This document shows, one piece after another, positions 51,383 to 60,495 of a stretch of 64,000 nt of DNA. Every line of letters begins with the position of its first letter. Positions within the stretch are counted from its first letter, which is position 1. Below the pieces are notes generated by a model, which was not told where the DNA came from, did not search any database, and saw only the letters and a program-made list of their open reading frames with translations. The translations under genes and the position numbers were made by a program. This DNA is from Larkinella punicea (GTDB lineage Bacteria; Bacteroidota; Bacteroidia; Cytophagales; Spirosomataceae), in contig NZ_QOWE01000005.1 of assembly GCF_003334855.1 (NCBI RefSeq), positions 248,001 through 312,000 of the forward strand, read 5' to 3'.

Positions 51383-52711
51383 ATGAAAACAAGGATCGTT
51401 GCCCTGGTGTGTTGGGTAGCACTAAGCGTCCCCCTTTTGGCGCAAAACGCGGTGAAAGCCTCTTTCCCGGACGGCAGTCCGATTAGTAGCTGGTTTACGA
51501 CAAACCGGAAAGTAGACCCGGTTCAACTCGGAAAGCGGTATGTAATTACGGACTTTGGCGTAAAAACAGACAGTACCCTCGTCCAAACCGATGCCATTCA
51601 GCAGGTCATCGATGCCGCAGCCCGGAAAGGCGGGGGCGTCATCGTGATTCCGAAAGGAACCTTTAGGAGCGGGGCTTTATTTTTCAAGACCAAAACCCAT
51701 TTGCACCTGACAGAAGGAGCCACGTTGAAAGGCTCCGATAACATCGCCGACTACCCAAAACTGCCGTCGCGAATGGAAGGGTTGAGTCTGGATTACTTTG
51801 CGGCACTGGTGAATGCCTATCAAGTCGACGGTTTTACGATTTCGGGAAAAGGAACGATTGATGGCAACGGGCTGCGTTTCTGGGAGGCCTTCTGGGCCCG
51901 GCGGAAAGAAAATCCGAATTGCACGAACCTGGAGGTTTCCCGACCCCGGCTGGTCTTTATCTGGAAATGCAACGATGTGCAGGTGCAGGACGTAAACCTG
52001 CACAATGCGGGTTTCTGGACCAGCCACTATTACCAGTGCCGGAACGTAAAAGTGCTGAATGTACACATTTATTCGCCCTACAAACCCGTGAAAGCCCCCA
52101 GTACGGATGCCATCGACCTTGATGTCTGTACCAACGTATTGATCAAAGGCTGTTATCTGTCGGTCAATGACGACGCGATTGCTCTCAAAGGCGGCAAGGG
52201 CCCCTGGGCCGACCGGGTCCCCAGCAACGGAGCCAACACCAATATCATCATCGAAGATTGTGAATTTGGCTTTTGCCATTCGGCGCTGACCTGCGGCAGT
52301 GAAGCCATTCATAACCGGAACATTCTGATGCGCAACTGCCATGTCAGCGAAGCCAGCCGGGTGTTGTGGCTGAAGATGCGGCCGGATACGCCCCAACTGT
52401 ACGAATACATTACCGTCGAAAACATCAAAGGTCAGGCCCACAGCCTGCTGTATGCCAAACCCTGGACCCAGTTTTATGACTTACAGGGCCGCAAGGACCA
52501 GCCGCTTTCATTCGCGAATCACGTGACGCTGAAAAACATTGAACTGGTGTGTGATACGTTCTTCGACGTAGCGGTTTCAGAACGCGACAAACTCACCCAT
52601 TTTACCTTTGAGAACTTCCTCGTGGAAAGTAAAAACGCGGCCATTGACAAAACCGTCGTCAAGGGGTTTGTGCTCAACAATGTGCGGGTAAATTCTAAAT
52701 TAATACAGTAA
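51383..52711 (+). CDS. Glycoside hydrolase family 28 (polygalacturonase-like), exported
   Basis: A 442-residue protein with a signal peptide (cleavage near LLAQ). The right-handed beta-helix GH28 core is clear: VITDFGVKTDSTLVQTDAIQQVID near 53-76, then the active-site motifs PSTDAIDLDV near 237-246, SVNDDAIALKGG near 260-271 and CEFGFCHSALTCGSE near 293-307. The two aspartates of VNDD and the Asp in STDAID should be catalytic. It probably cleaves galacturonan or rhamnogalacturonan outside the cytoplasm. The DUF1080 gene follows after 106 bases. Confidence 0.92.
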   Translation: MKTRIVALVCWVALSVPLLAQNAVKASFPDGSPISSWFTTNRKVDPVQLGKRYVITDFGVKTDSTLVQTDAIQQVIDAAARKGGGVIVIPKGTFRSGALFFKTKTHLHLTEGATLKGSDNIADYPKLPSRMEGLSLDYFAALVNAYQVDGFTISGKGTIDGNGLRFWEAFWARRKENPNCTNLEVSRPRLVFIWKCNDVQVQDVNLHNAGFWTSHYYQCRNVKVLNVHIYSPYKPVKAPSTDAIDLDVCTNVLIKGCYLSVNDDAIALKGGKGPWADRVPSNGANTNIIIEDCEFGFCHSALTCGSEAIHNRNILMRNCHVSEASRVLWLKMRPDTPQLYEYITVENIKGQAHSLLYAKPWTQFYDLQGRKDQPLSFANHVTLKNIELVCDTFFDVAVSERDKLTHFTFENFLVESKNAAIDKTVVKGFVLNNVRVNSKLIQ

Positions 52712-52817
52712 AACATCCCCCATTTTCAGGTACGGTATTAAACAAATTGCCGTACAATGTATAACCATTTAACGGCCATTTTAAAATAAAAAATTCAACA
52801 TTTAAATCGAAACGAAA

Positions 52818-53636
52818 ATGAAAAATACCTGGACCGATCGTATACGTCTTTCTACGTTTGGAGGATGCTTATTCTTCTTCTCATTATTAACCAGTTCTGT
52901 CGTTGAGGCTCAAACCGTCCCTGCTGCTAATTCAGCCAATAGACCAGGAGGTGGAGTGGGGCGGTTATTTCCCGCAACCGTAAAGGATGATAGCCTGGGC
53001 TTTGTCTCTATTTTTGATGGAAAAACATTGAATGGGTGGGATGGCGATGCCACCTTTTGGCGTGCTGAAAATGGCATTCTCATCGGCGAAACAACACCCG
53101 AAAAAGTCGTTAAGGTCAATAATTTTCTCATCTGGCGCGGAGGAAAAGTGAAAGATTTTGAAATCAAATTTGATTTTAAAATAAACGGAACCAACAGTGG
53201 GATGCAGTATCGAAGTGCCGAATTGCCGGAAGTTGGAAAATGGATTCTGAAAGGCTACCAGGCCGATCTGGATTTCACTAATTTATTTACCGGAAATGTT
53301 CATGAAGAACGGGGAAGAACCGGGCATGTGGTCTTAGCAAGACGCGGGGAAGTAACGCGGGTGGTCGACGGACCCACCTTTAAATCCGTGGCAAAAATTG
53401 CAGACCCGGTTCTGTTGCGGGGGGTAGTCAATACGAATGGTTGGAACGCCTACCATATTATTGCCCGCGGCCCCATCATGATCCATATCATTAACAATCA
53501 GGTAATGAGTATATCGATCGATGAAGACTCTAAAAACTTTGTTCCGGAGGGGTTGTTAGGGTTTCAGATGCACGCCGGGCCTCCTTTTATCGTCCAATAC
53601 AAAAATATTTTCTACAAGAAAATAGAGTCGAAATAG
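52818..53636 (+). CDS. DUF1080 (3-keto-disaccharide hydrolase-like) secreted protein
   Basis: A 272-residue protein with a signal peptide (about 1-30). The DUF1080 lectin-like fold is visible: GFVSIFDGKTLNGWDG near 55-70, FWRAENGILIGETT near 74-87, DFEIKFDFKINGTNSGMQYRS near 112-132 and GPIMIHIINNQVMSISIDE near 213-231. The family holds sugar hydrolases acting on 3-keto-disaccharides. Upstream gene (GH28) and this one may act on the same plant glycans, though separate promoters are likely. Confidence 0.88.
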   Translation: MKNTWTDRIRLSTFGGCLFFFSLLTSSVVEAQTVPAANSANRPGGGVGRLFPATVKDDSLGFVSIFDGKTLNGWDGDATFWRAENGILIGETTPEKVVKVNNFLIWRGGKVKDFEIKFDFKINGTNSGMQYRSAELPEVGKWILKGYQADLDFTNLFTGNVHEERGRTGHVVLARRGEVTRVVDGPTFKSVAKIADPVLLRGVVNTNGWNAYHIIARGPIMIHIINNQVMSISIDEDSKNFVPEGLLGFQMHAGPPFIVQYKNIFYKKIESK

Positions 53637-53704
53637 AAGCGGGTTCAGTAAACCTGGGCGAAATTTAATCAACGGCGACTTACTATTCCTTTTACTTCAT
53701 ACGA

Positions 53705-54757
53705 ATGCAACCAACACCCCAACCCGACCTCGCTCCCATTACCCGACATCTGCGGGCCATGTTTGGCTCCCGGCTGCTGATTGCCGCCGTTCACCATCTG
53801 GCGGTTTTTGAAGAACTCAGCAACGGGCCGCTGTCAATCGCCGAACTCAGTCAGCGGATTGGGCTGAAAAACCGCCCGGCCAGCGTCCTTTTTCCGGCAC
53901 TTTGCGCGATGGACATGCTGGAAGTCAACGAAACCGGTGCGCTTCAAGTCACGGAATTAGGGCGGTTTCTCACCCAAAACCAAATCCCGAATCTGATCGG
54001 GTACGTTGGTTTGGAAAAGGACGATCCGGGGGCCGTGGAAATGGCGGTTCGGCTGCGGAACGATGGACCTTTGGATACAACGGGCGGTATTTCGTACGTA
54101 AAAGAAGGTGACGATCCATCGCCAATGGACGATGCCGACCTGAGCCGGATGTTCACACTCGGGCTGGCCGGACGCGCCCGCGCTCTTTCGCCGATTGTCG
54201 CGGAGAAACTTTCGAAAAGCGAGGGTCATTTGCTCGATGTGGCGGGTGGCACTGGTTTTTATACCTACGAATGGCTGTTGCTCAATCCGTCGGCCACGGC
54301 CACGATTCTGGATCGCCCGGCAGTTTTGGCCGTGGCCGAAGAACTACTCGATGCGTTTGCCCAAAGTGGTCGTCCTGGCGCCGAAACCGTTAAAAACCGG
54401 GTGACGTTCCAGCCCGGCGACATGCTGACCGATGACATCCCGCAGACGGATATTTTACTGGCTGCCAGCTTGTTTCACGACTGGCCGACGGAAACCTGCC
54501 AGCTCCTGGCCGACCGGTTTGCTGCCGCCATTCGACCCGGTGGGGAATTGTGGGTGCATGATGCGTTTCTGAACGATGCGCTGGATGGCCCGCTGGCCGT
54601 TACCGACTATTCCGCCCAATTGTTCTGGGGCACCAAAGGCCGCTGCTACAGCCGTCGGGAATACCGCGACTGGTTTGCCAAAGCCGGACTGGAACCCACC
54701 GACGAGAACCTTCCAACGCAGATGGATTACGGGCTGATCTGGGCGCGGAAACGATAA
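53705..54757 (+). CDS. O-methyltransferase, family 2 (acetylserotonin O-methyltransferase-like)
   Basis: The 350-residue protein has an N-terminal winged-helix dimerisation domain (about 10-110) and a C-terminal SAM-binding domain: LLDVAGGTGFYTYEWL near 178-193, a GDML acidic pocket near 238 and FHDWPTETCQLLADRF near 258-273, the family's His-Asp-Trp motif. These enzymes methylate hydroxyl groups of small phenolic or related molecules. No pathway partner is beside it. It converges on the P1 peptidase with four bases between stops. Confidence 0.9.
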   Translation: MQPTPQPDLAPITRHLRAMFGSRLLIAAVHHLAVFEELSNGPLSIAELSQRIGLKNRPASVLFPALCAMDMLEVNETGALQVTELGRFLTQNQIPNLIGYVGLEKDDPGAVEMAVRLRNDGPLDTTGGISYVKEGDDPSPMDDADLSRMFTLGLAGRARALSPIVAEKLSKSEGHLLDVAGGTGFYTYEWLLLNPSATATILDRPAVLAVAEELLDAFAQSGRPGAETVKNRVTFQPGDMLTDDIPQTDILLAASLFHDWPTETCQLLADRFAAAIRPGGELWVHDAFLNDALDGPLAVTDYSAQLFWGTKGRCYSRREYRDWFAKAGLEPTDENLPTQMDYGLIWARKR

Positions 54758-54761
54758 GACG

Positions 54762-55886
54762 TTACTTCACCTGTCCGGCTTTTTTCAGGAGGTCGACCAC
54801 TTTCTCAACCGGCAGTTGCTCAACCTGATACCCGTTGCTGGTGGTCATCGACCGGGCGGCAAAAAGCGAGTTGATGATCGCTTCTTCGGTGGCTTCGATG
54901 GCGGCCATAAAGCAGGGCGAAGTCTCGTCATTGCGAAGGAGCTTCACCTCATCGAAGGTGCTTTTCGAGGCATTGGGAATGCGGTTGGCGGTCGAGACGG
55001 CGATGACGTAATCGCCACTGCCATTGGAAGCGATGCCGCCCGTGCGGGCCAGGCCCATGAACGCCCGCTTGGCCAGTCGTTTCAGGTTCCGGGCATCCAG
55101 CGGGGCGTCGGTCAGCACCACCATCATGCACGAACCGTCGAGTTTTTCTTTAAACGAAAATTTGCCCAGTTCAACGCCGACGGGTACGCCCGCAATTTGC
55201 AAAACGCCCCCGAAGTTGGTCTGCACCAGCACCCCAACCGTATAGCCGCCGAGCGAAACCGGCAGCTTTCGGGAAGCTGTGCCGATTCCGCCTTTGAAAC
55301 CGAAGCAAACCGTACCGGTTCCGGCACCGACATTACCTTCGTCCACCGCACCGGTTTTGGCCTGTTTGATGGCATCCAGAACGTGCTGTTTCGTAACGGG
55401 GCGGCTGCGGATGTCGTTCAGACCACCGTCGTTGGTTTCGCCGACCACCGGATTTAACGAGCGCACCTGTTCATTACCGGGTTGTGCGAGCGTGTAATCG
55501 ATCACGGCATCGGCGGCCGTCGGAACGCCGAGCGTATTGGTCAGCACAATAGGGGTTTCGAGGGTGCCGAGTTCCTCGACCTGCGTGTAGCCCGCCAGTT
55601 TGCCAAAACCGTTGCCGATGTAGATAGCCGCCGGGCATTTCTCCTGAAACAGATTGCCGCCATGGGGCAGAATGGCCGTTACGCCCGTCCGCACCCGCTG
55701 ACCTTCCTGCAAGGTTACCTGCCCGACCCGCACGCCTGGCACATCGGTGATGGCATTGAGAGAGCCGGTGGGCATGACGCCGAAGCGAATGCCGTAGTCG
55801 CGGGGGCGTTTGGTCGATTGAGCGTGCATGGTATAGCAACCGGTGAAGAGCAGGGCTGTCAGCAGTACGCGGAAGGCGGTTTTCAT
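54762..55886 (-). CDS. P1 family (S58, DmpA-like) aminopeptidase
   Basis: The ATG at 55886 gives a 374-residue precursor with a lipobox-like LLFTGC near 12-17. The DmpA/BapA fold shows GIRFGVMPTGSLNAITDVPGVRVGQ near 35-60, a TGVTAILPHGGNLF motif near 70 and the autocleavage site NGSGDYVIAVSTAN, with Ser290 as the likely nucleophile exposed by self-cleavage. DmpA-like enzymes release D- or beta-amino acids from peptide N-termini. The lipobox suggests outer-membrane anchoring. It is codirectional with the AI-2E-type gene, 58 bases downstream of it. Confidence 0.9.
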   Translation of the reverse strand: MKTAFRVLLTALLFTGCYTMHAQSTKRPRDYGIRFGVMPTGSLNAITDVPGVRVGQVTLQEGQRVRTGVTAILPHGGNLFQEKCPAAIYIGNGFGKLAGYTQVEELGTLETPIVLTNTLGVPTAADAVIDYTLAQPGNEQVRSLNPVVGETNDGGLNDIRSRPVTKQHVLDAIKQAKTGAVDEGNVGAGTGTVCFGFKGGIGTASRKLPVSLGGYTVGVLVQTNFGGVLQIAGVPVGVELGKFSFKEKLDGSCMMVVLTDAPLDARNLKRLAKRAFMGLARTGGIASNGSGDYVIAVSTANRIPNASKSTFDEVKLLRNDETSPCFMAAIEATEEAIINSLFAARSMTTSNGYQVEQLPVEKVVDLLKKAGQVK

Positions 55887-55944
55887 ACCGGAAAATAGGC
55901 AGAGAAGCGGTCTTTTCCAACACGTCGGCGATGCGCCGGTTTGG

Positions 55945-57063
55945 CTAGCTCGGCTGGCTCGACGGAATTTTCTTCTTCCGCCGTCGCAATCGCAGCATTT
56001 TATTGATGTCTTCCTCCGAGGTTTGGTCACCCAGCAAAATGCCCCAGGGCTCCATGCCTTCGACCCGGTCGAAAATCACTTTCAGAATGGCGATGATCGG
56101 AATTGACAAAAACATTCCGGAAACACCCGACAGCGCCCCGCCGACCAGTACACCCACGATGGAAACCAGCGCGTTGATCCGCACTTTGGAACCGATGATG
56201 ACCGGTACCAAGAAGTTGTTGTCGATGAACTGCACCACCAGAAATACCGCCACGACACCCAGCAGCATCGACGGTTCGGGATGGTTGACAAAGGTTACCG
56301 CCACCGCCAGACCCGTAGCCACCAGCCCGCCGATGTAGGGAATTAAATTCAGAATGGCCGCAATCACGCCCATTAGAACCGCATATTGAACCCCCAGAAC
56401 CAGCAAACCGACGGAATTCAGCACGGCCACACAGACGGTTTCGGTCACCAGCCCCACCACGTAACTCTGAATGACGCTCCGGATTTCGCCCAGTACTTCA
56501 CGAACGCGTTCCGTATGCTGGCTGGTAAACAGCCGGATGATGAACTGAATCAGCATGGCCCGGTAATACAGCAACAAAAAAATATAAATCGGCAGAATCA
56601 GCAATGTTCCCAGCGGCCCGGTGATGACGCCGAGGGTTCCGGAGCCCTGCAGCGTGTCCATCGTTTGATCCTGGGCTTTTTTGAGGTATTGATCCTGTTT
56701 GCTGTAACTCACATTGTATTCCTGCCGAATCCAGCGCCGGGCATCGTTGTAGAAGTCGCTGAGGTTTTTTTGCAACTTAGGCCAGTCGTCGGCAAAGTGC
56801 GCGATCTGCATCGAAATCAGCATGGTTAGCCCTACGATCGCTCCGATGGCCAGAAACAATGCCAGACTAATGGCCACGACTCTCGGTAAACCGCGCCGAA
56901 CGAGCCAGGCTTCGACGGGGCGCAGCAAAACCGCCAGCAAACCAGCCATGGCAAACGGCACAATGATGTCTTGACCGAGGTAAAACGCGGTCATAATCAG
57001 ACCCAAAGCCAGAAGCGTGTGAGAAAGCCGGTGGTAAAACGGCGGGGGAGTAACCGAAGACAT
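55945..57063 (-). CDS. AI-2E family transporter (PerM-type)
   Basis: A 372-residue membrane protein with about seven to eight helices. The family features are seen: an N-terminal pair (LALGLIMTAFYLGQDIIVPFAMAGLLAVLLRPVEAWLVRRG spans about 15-57 with the conserved P-E-W turn), an amphipathic middle region (about 85-155), and the C-terminal GVQYAVLMGVIAAILNLIPYIGGL and FLVPVIIGSKVRINALVSIVGVLVGGALSGVSGMFLSIP regions near 222-318. Substrates of most members are unknown; AI-2 export was shown only for TqsA. Confidence 0.92.
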   Translation of the reverse strand: MSSVTPPPFYHRLSHTLLALGLIMTAFYLGQDIIVPFAMAGLLAVLLRPVEAWLVRRGLPRVVAISLALFLAIGAIVGLTMLISMQIAHFADDWPKLQKNLSDFYNDARRWIRQEYNVSYSKQDQYLKKAQDQTMDTLQGSGTLGVITGPLGTLLILPIYIFLLLYYRAMLIQFIIRLFTSQHTERVREVLGEIRSVIQSYVVGLVTETVCVAVLNSVGLLVLGVQYAVLMGVIAAILNLIPYIGGLVATGLAVAVTFVNHPEPSMLLGVVAVFLVVQFIDNNFLVPVIIGSKVRINALVSIVGVLVGGALSGVSGMFLSIPIIAILKVIFDRVEGMEPWGILLGDQTSEEDINKMLRLRRRKKKIPSSQPS

Positions 57064-57601
57064 GGTAGGTGACGTTTACGTAAGTTGTGTGTATCTCCCC
57101 GGTCACCTCACTCCTTTCTGCACGTTTTCGGACTGGTTGAATCACCTTTTAACGGGATTGGTGGAAAATTGTTACACAATACCGATCAGGAAAAGCAAAA
57201 GCTATTCTGATTTTTACAAGATATATTGAAATCGTGACCTAGTAAATATACCTACCCCGTGTCTGACAAACCAATCAAAAAATAGTAAATTTCTAGTCGC
57301 AAAGGTAAGCCTGACATTAGAATCCGATTAGAGACAACCTCGCTATTATTATAATAATAAGTGATTGATCGGTAAAAAATATTCGTAAAATCATATCAAT
57401 ACAAGGATATTTACATCTCCTACTAGTTGTATTTATTCAATAAATCTTCTACTTTTGTAACTGTGTTTAAGTGATCGGGTACTTGCTCGAAAACGCCACA
57501 CCATTCGGTTTTCCAACCGTCTCTTTTACCCCACCGTAACACTTTTTGAAGCGTCTTTTTGATCCGTGTTATACTATTCGCCCCTTTAAGTTTACGTGTG
57601 T
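57064..57601. other. 538-base AT-rich gene-free gap before the small protein gene
   Basis: No long gene is convincing here. It contains a 16-base AT palindrome TATTATTATAATAATA at 57344-57359, a minus-strand TACCTTTG (57307-57300) that could serve the AI-2E-type gene, and a plus-strand consensus promoter at 57427-57457. No tRNA or riboswitch was recognised. The leader after 57464 was not assignable. Confidence 0.5.
57427..57457 (+). promoter_or_regulatory. Full Bacteroidota promoter
   Basis: TTG (57427-57429), a 20-base spacer and TACTTTTG (57450-57457) match the -33/-7 consensus. Transcription would start near 57464, about 138 bases ahead of the ATG at 57602. Confidence 0.6.
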
Positions 57602-57826
57602 ATGTCGTTACCGTTGACCCAGCAGCAAGCTGAATCCTCTGATTTTCTGAAAACATTTCCACAGTTCGACTGCCTTTCCGACGCGCTTTATCGTCGGCAG
57701 TGCATCGACAAACGCACCGGCGAACTCCACAGCATTCTGCGTCTGGACAAACGGCGGTTCTGCGTCGTGCCTCCCCAATGGACGCGGCAACTGGAAAAAG
57801 CCGGGTATCCGGTCGCGGTTCGCTAA
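57602..57826 (+). CDS. Small hypothetical protein
   Basis: A 74-residue protein starting at ATG 57602. It has no signal peptide or membrane helix. Residues 30-74 are rich in charged and aromatic residues (RRQCIDKRTGELHS, KRRFCVVPPQWTRQLEKAGYP) with two cysteines near 32 and 52. No family was recognised. A perfect Bacteroidota promoter upstream and coherent codon use support it being real. It precedes the FUSC gene by 63 bases on the same strand. Confidence 0.5.
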   Translation: MSLPLTQQQAESSDFLKTFPQFDCLSDALYRRQCIDKRTGELHSILRLDKRRFCVVPPQWTRQLEKAGYPVAVR

Positions 57827-57889
57827 TAACCAACGGGAATATCGCTTTTCGGAGTTGGTTACACGGGCAATACCGCCTACCTTGCCATT

Positions 57890-60040
57890 ATGAAAAGGCA
57901 GATCCGGGAAGTCCGGTATTTTCTATTCGGTCAGCATTTTTCGGATGGCCTGCGTATTACGCTGGCCATCCTGATTCCTTCCGTCATTCTTTACCGGTTT
58001 GAGCAATTCGAAACCGGTCTGATCATTTCGCTGGGTGCCTTCTGGGTCAGCATTACGGATGCGCCCGGCCCGGTCGTACACCGGCGGAACGGCATGTTAT
58101 ACGGCCTGCTGGTAGTGGTGCTGGTTTCGCTCATCACCGGTTTTGCCCGCATGAACGTCTGGCTCCTGGGCGTTGAAATCCTGCTCTTTAGTTTTTTCTT
58201 CTCAATGTTTGCCCTCTACGGCAACCGGGCCACTGCCGTCGGCACAGCCGGTTTACTGGCGATGATTCTGACCATGGACCGGGAACTGGAACCGGCGGCT
58301 GTCTGGCAGTATGGCGCACTCGTTTGCGCGGGAGGACTCTGGTATACGGCCATCAGCCTGACGTTTTCTCAACTCCGCCCCTACCGGGCCGCTCAACAGG
58401 CTCTGGGCGAATGCATCCACGAAATTTCGAAATTCCTGATGATCAAGGCCGATTTTTACAGCATCCGGACGGATTTACAGGAAGATTACCGCAAACTGAT
58501 GGCGCAACAGGCCATTGTCAGCGAAAAACAGGATGCCGTCCGGGAAATCCTGTTCAAAACCCGCGTGATCGTAAAAGAAACGACCTGGACAGGCCGCCTG
58601 CTGGTGCTGACGTTCAGCGACATTCTGGATTTGTACGAGCAGATTACGGCGATGTATTACGATTATCCGTCCATTCGGGAACGGTTCGCCAAAACCGGGA
58701 TTCTGGACGACATTGCCCGGCTCATTCGCCAACTGGCCATCGAAATGGACTACATCGGCCTGGCCATCCAGTCGAACCGCCCCTACAAGAGCCGCAAGGA
58801 TCTCATGCGGCACCTGGAACGACTCAAAACGAAGATCGACGACATTGGCAAACAGGACACCGAAGGCAGCAACCTGGTGTTGAAAAAAATTCTGATCACC
58901 CTCCGCAACCTGAACCAGCGGCTGAACGACATCCATACGTATTCGCCGACGGTTTTGAGCGAAAAACCGCAAAAAAGCAGAGCGACCGAGTATTCCCGCT
59001 TTGTTTCGCATCAGGAAATCGACCCGAAACTGGCAGTCAACAGCCTGACACTCAGCTCCTCGATTTTCCGACATTCGCTCCGGGTCACGATTGCCTGTCT
59101 GGTCGGTTTTGTGGCCGCTAAACTAATTGCGTATGGCAACCACGGCTACTGGATCCTGTTGACCACTTCACTGATTCTAAAACCGGCGTTCAGTCTGACC
59201 AAACAGCGCAATTACGAACGGATCATCGGCACGGTCATCGGCGGATTGATTGGCGTGGGGCTGCTGCTGCTGATTCCAAACACCACCGGTTTGTTCTGGG
59301 TGATGCTGTTTCTGATGATCGGTGCCTACAGTTTCCAGCGCACCAACTACATCGTGATGGTCATCCTGATGACGCCTTACATCCTCATTCTGTTTCGGTT
59401 TCTGGGTTTAGGAGGCCTCAGCGTGGCCGAAGAACGCGTGGTCGATACGCTGATGGGCTGCGTGATTGCCTTTGCGGCCAGTTACCTTTTTCCGCATTGG
59501 GAATCGCAGCAACTCAAGAATCTGCTGCGCGATGTGCTGGTAGCCAACCGCGCATATCTGCGCAAACTGGCCGAAAGCCTGTCGGGAAAACCGCTGACAC
59601 TACTGGAATACAAACTGGTCCGCAAGGAAGTCTACGTTAGTTCGGCCAACCTGTCGGCGGCTTTTCAGCGCATGACGTCCGAGCCGCAGAGCAAGCAATG
59701 GCATAAGAACGAAATCCACCAATTTGTGGTGTTGAACCACATTCTATCCTCCAACATCGCCACCATCACCTCCGCCCGGCTGAACGCCGAGCATCCGTCG
59801 GCCTGTTCGCCCGACATCCTGCGTCCCGTCCGGCGTTCGCTGACGGTCTTGAACGAAAGTTTGAAAAAACTCGACCCAACCCCGCCCCAAGCTGCAGCAG
59901 AATCCTCCGCTCCTGAGCCGGTGTTGCCGGAAAAACCGGAAACCGTTGTAACGGAAGACCGCTCCCTGAAAGAACAACTGGAGTTTATTCAGAAAGTGAG
60001 CCACGACATCGGCAAACTCACCGATGCCATTCTGACCTGA
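57890..60040 (+). CDS. FUSC family (YccS/YhfK-like) inner-membrane protein
   Basis: The 716-residue protein has two blocks of membrane helices: about 18-160 (beginning DGLRITLAILIPSVILYRF) and about 395-530 (RHSLRVTIACLVGFVAAKLI, ITTSLILKP-type turn). Each is followed by a soluble helical part, the layout of FUSC/aromatic acid exporter proteins. The function is inferred as efflux of aromatic or other organic acids, unproven for this subfamily. The C-terminal ~100 residues include a Pro/Ala-rich linker and a helix. The TACCTTGC near the start is a weak -7 candidate only seven bases from the ATG. Confidence 0.88.
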   Translation: MKRQIREVRYFLFGQHFSDGLRITLAILIPSVILYRFEQFETGLIISLGAFWVSITDAPGPVVHRRNGMLYGLLVVVLVSLITGFARMNVWLLGVEILLFSFFFSMFALYGNRATAVGTAGLLAMILTMDRELEPAAVWQYGALVCAGGLWYTAISLTFSQLRPYRAAQQALGECIHEISKFLMIKADFYSIRTDLQEDYRKLMAQQAIVSEKQDAVREILFKTRVIVKETTWTGRLLVLTFSDILDLYEQITAMYYDYPSIRERFAKTGILDDIARLIRQLAIEMDYIGLAIQSNRPYKSRKDLMRHLERLKTKIDDIGKQDTEGSNLVLKKILITLRNLNQRLNDIHTYSPTVLSEKPQKSRATEYSRFVSHQEIDPKLAVNSLTLSSSIFRHSLRVTIACLVGFVAAKLIAYGNHGYWILLTTSLILKPAFSLTKQRNYERIIGTVIGGLIGVGLLLLIPNTTGLFWVMLFLMIGAYSFQRTNYIVMVILMTPYILILFRFLGLGGLSVAEERVVDTLMGCVIAFAASYLFPHWESQQLKNLLRDVLVANRAYLRKLAESLSGKPLTLLEYKLVRKEVYVSSANLSAAFQRMTSEPQSKQWHKNEIHQFVVLNHILSSNIATITSARLNAEHPSACSPDILRPVRRSLTVLNESLKKLDPTPPQAAAESSAPEPVLPEKPETVVTEDRSLKEQLEFIQKVSHDIGKLTDAILT

Positions 60041-60095
60041 ACATCCCGGTTTTTCACCTGTCATATAGCCCCGAATCCGTTGGTAAGAAAGTTCT

Positions 60096-60125
60096 TTTGC
60101 TACTTGGCATTGCACAGTACCTTTG
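60096..60125 (+). promoter_or_regulatory. Full Bacteroidota promoter for the PspC gene
   Basis: TTTG (60096-60099), an 18-base spacer and TACCTTTG (60118-60125) match the -33/-7 consensus. The predicted leader is about 50 bases, to the ATG at 60182. Confidence 0.65.
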
Positions 60126-60181
60126 AATCAACAGTAACAAAAAAAGAACACAAAAAAGTAAACAACCAGACTAATAAAACC

Positions 60182-60418
60182 ATGAATACGAAACAGTTGC
60201 ACCGCATTCCTTCCGAATCCATGCTGGGTGGTGTATCCGCCGGACTCGCTGATTATTTCGGAATCGATAAAGTTTTAGTACGTATTTTCTTCGTCCTGAT
60301 GGTGGTCATCCCCAACCCCGTCCCCACCGTCCTGATCTACATCGTTTTGTGGATCATTATGCCGAAAGGCGAGCGGTATCTGACAGCGCACCCCGATCCG
60401 CATCACCAGACCCGATAA
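60182..60418 (+). CDS. PspC domain protein
   Basis: A 78-residue protein: the PspC opening LHRIPSESMLGGVSAGLADYFGIDKVLVRIFFVLMV, with the short amphipathic stretch GGVSAGLADYFGID and one membrane helix (about 36-58). The ATG at 60182 is chosen because the promoter and leader lie upstream of it; a longer frame starts before the promoter's transcription start. PspC proteins sense envelope stress in the phage-shock system, but pspA and pspB are not adjacent. A strong terminator follows. Confidence 0.9.
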   Translation: MNTKQLHRIPSESMLGGVSAGLADYFGIDKVLVRIFFVLMVVIPNPVPTVLIYIVLWIIMPKGERYLTAHPDPHHQTR

Positions 60419-60436
60419 CCCGTACCTGTGCTTATA

Positions 60437-60466
60437 AAAAAAGCGGACCTCCACGTCCGCTTTTTT
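60437..60466 (+). terminator. Intrinsic terminator after PspC
   Basis: AAAAAAGCGGAC (60437-60448) pairs exactly with GTCCGCTTTTTT (60455-60466) around a six-base loop. The A/T flanks make it bidirectional, so it could also end the convergent minus-strand operon. Confidence 0.9.
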
Positions 60467-60495
60467 GTTTTCAACCCGTTCCTGTGAAGGGCCGT

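Noticed and set aside
55887-56030. N-terminal extension of the P1 peptidase.
   Set aside because: The Arg/Cys-rich extension overlaps the AI-2E-type gene and precedes a good lipobox signal; ATG 55886 is better.
57546-57575. A TTGAAG-N18-TATACT sigma-70-like promoter.
   Set aside because: It fits the E. coli consensus, which is not the main promoter type of Bacteroidota, and a consensus TAnnTTTG site lies upstream.
57423-57833. A 136-codon minus-strand frame in the AT-rich gap.
   Set aside because: It overlaps a perfect plus-strand promoter and the more protein-like small gene at 57602-57826.
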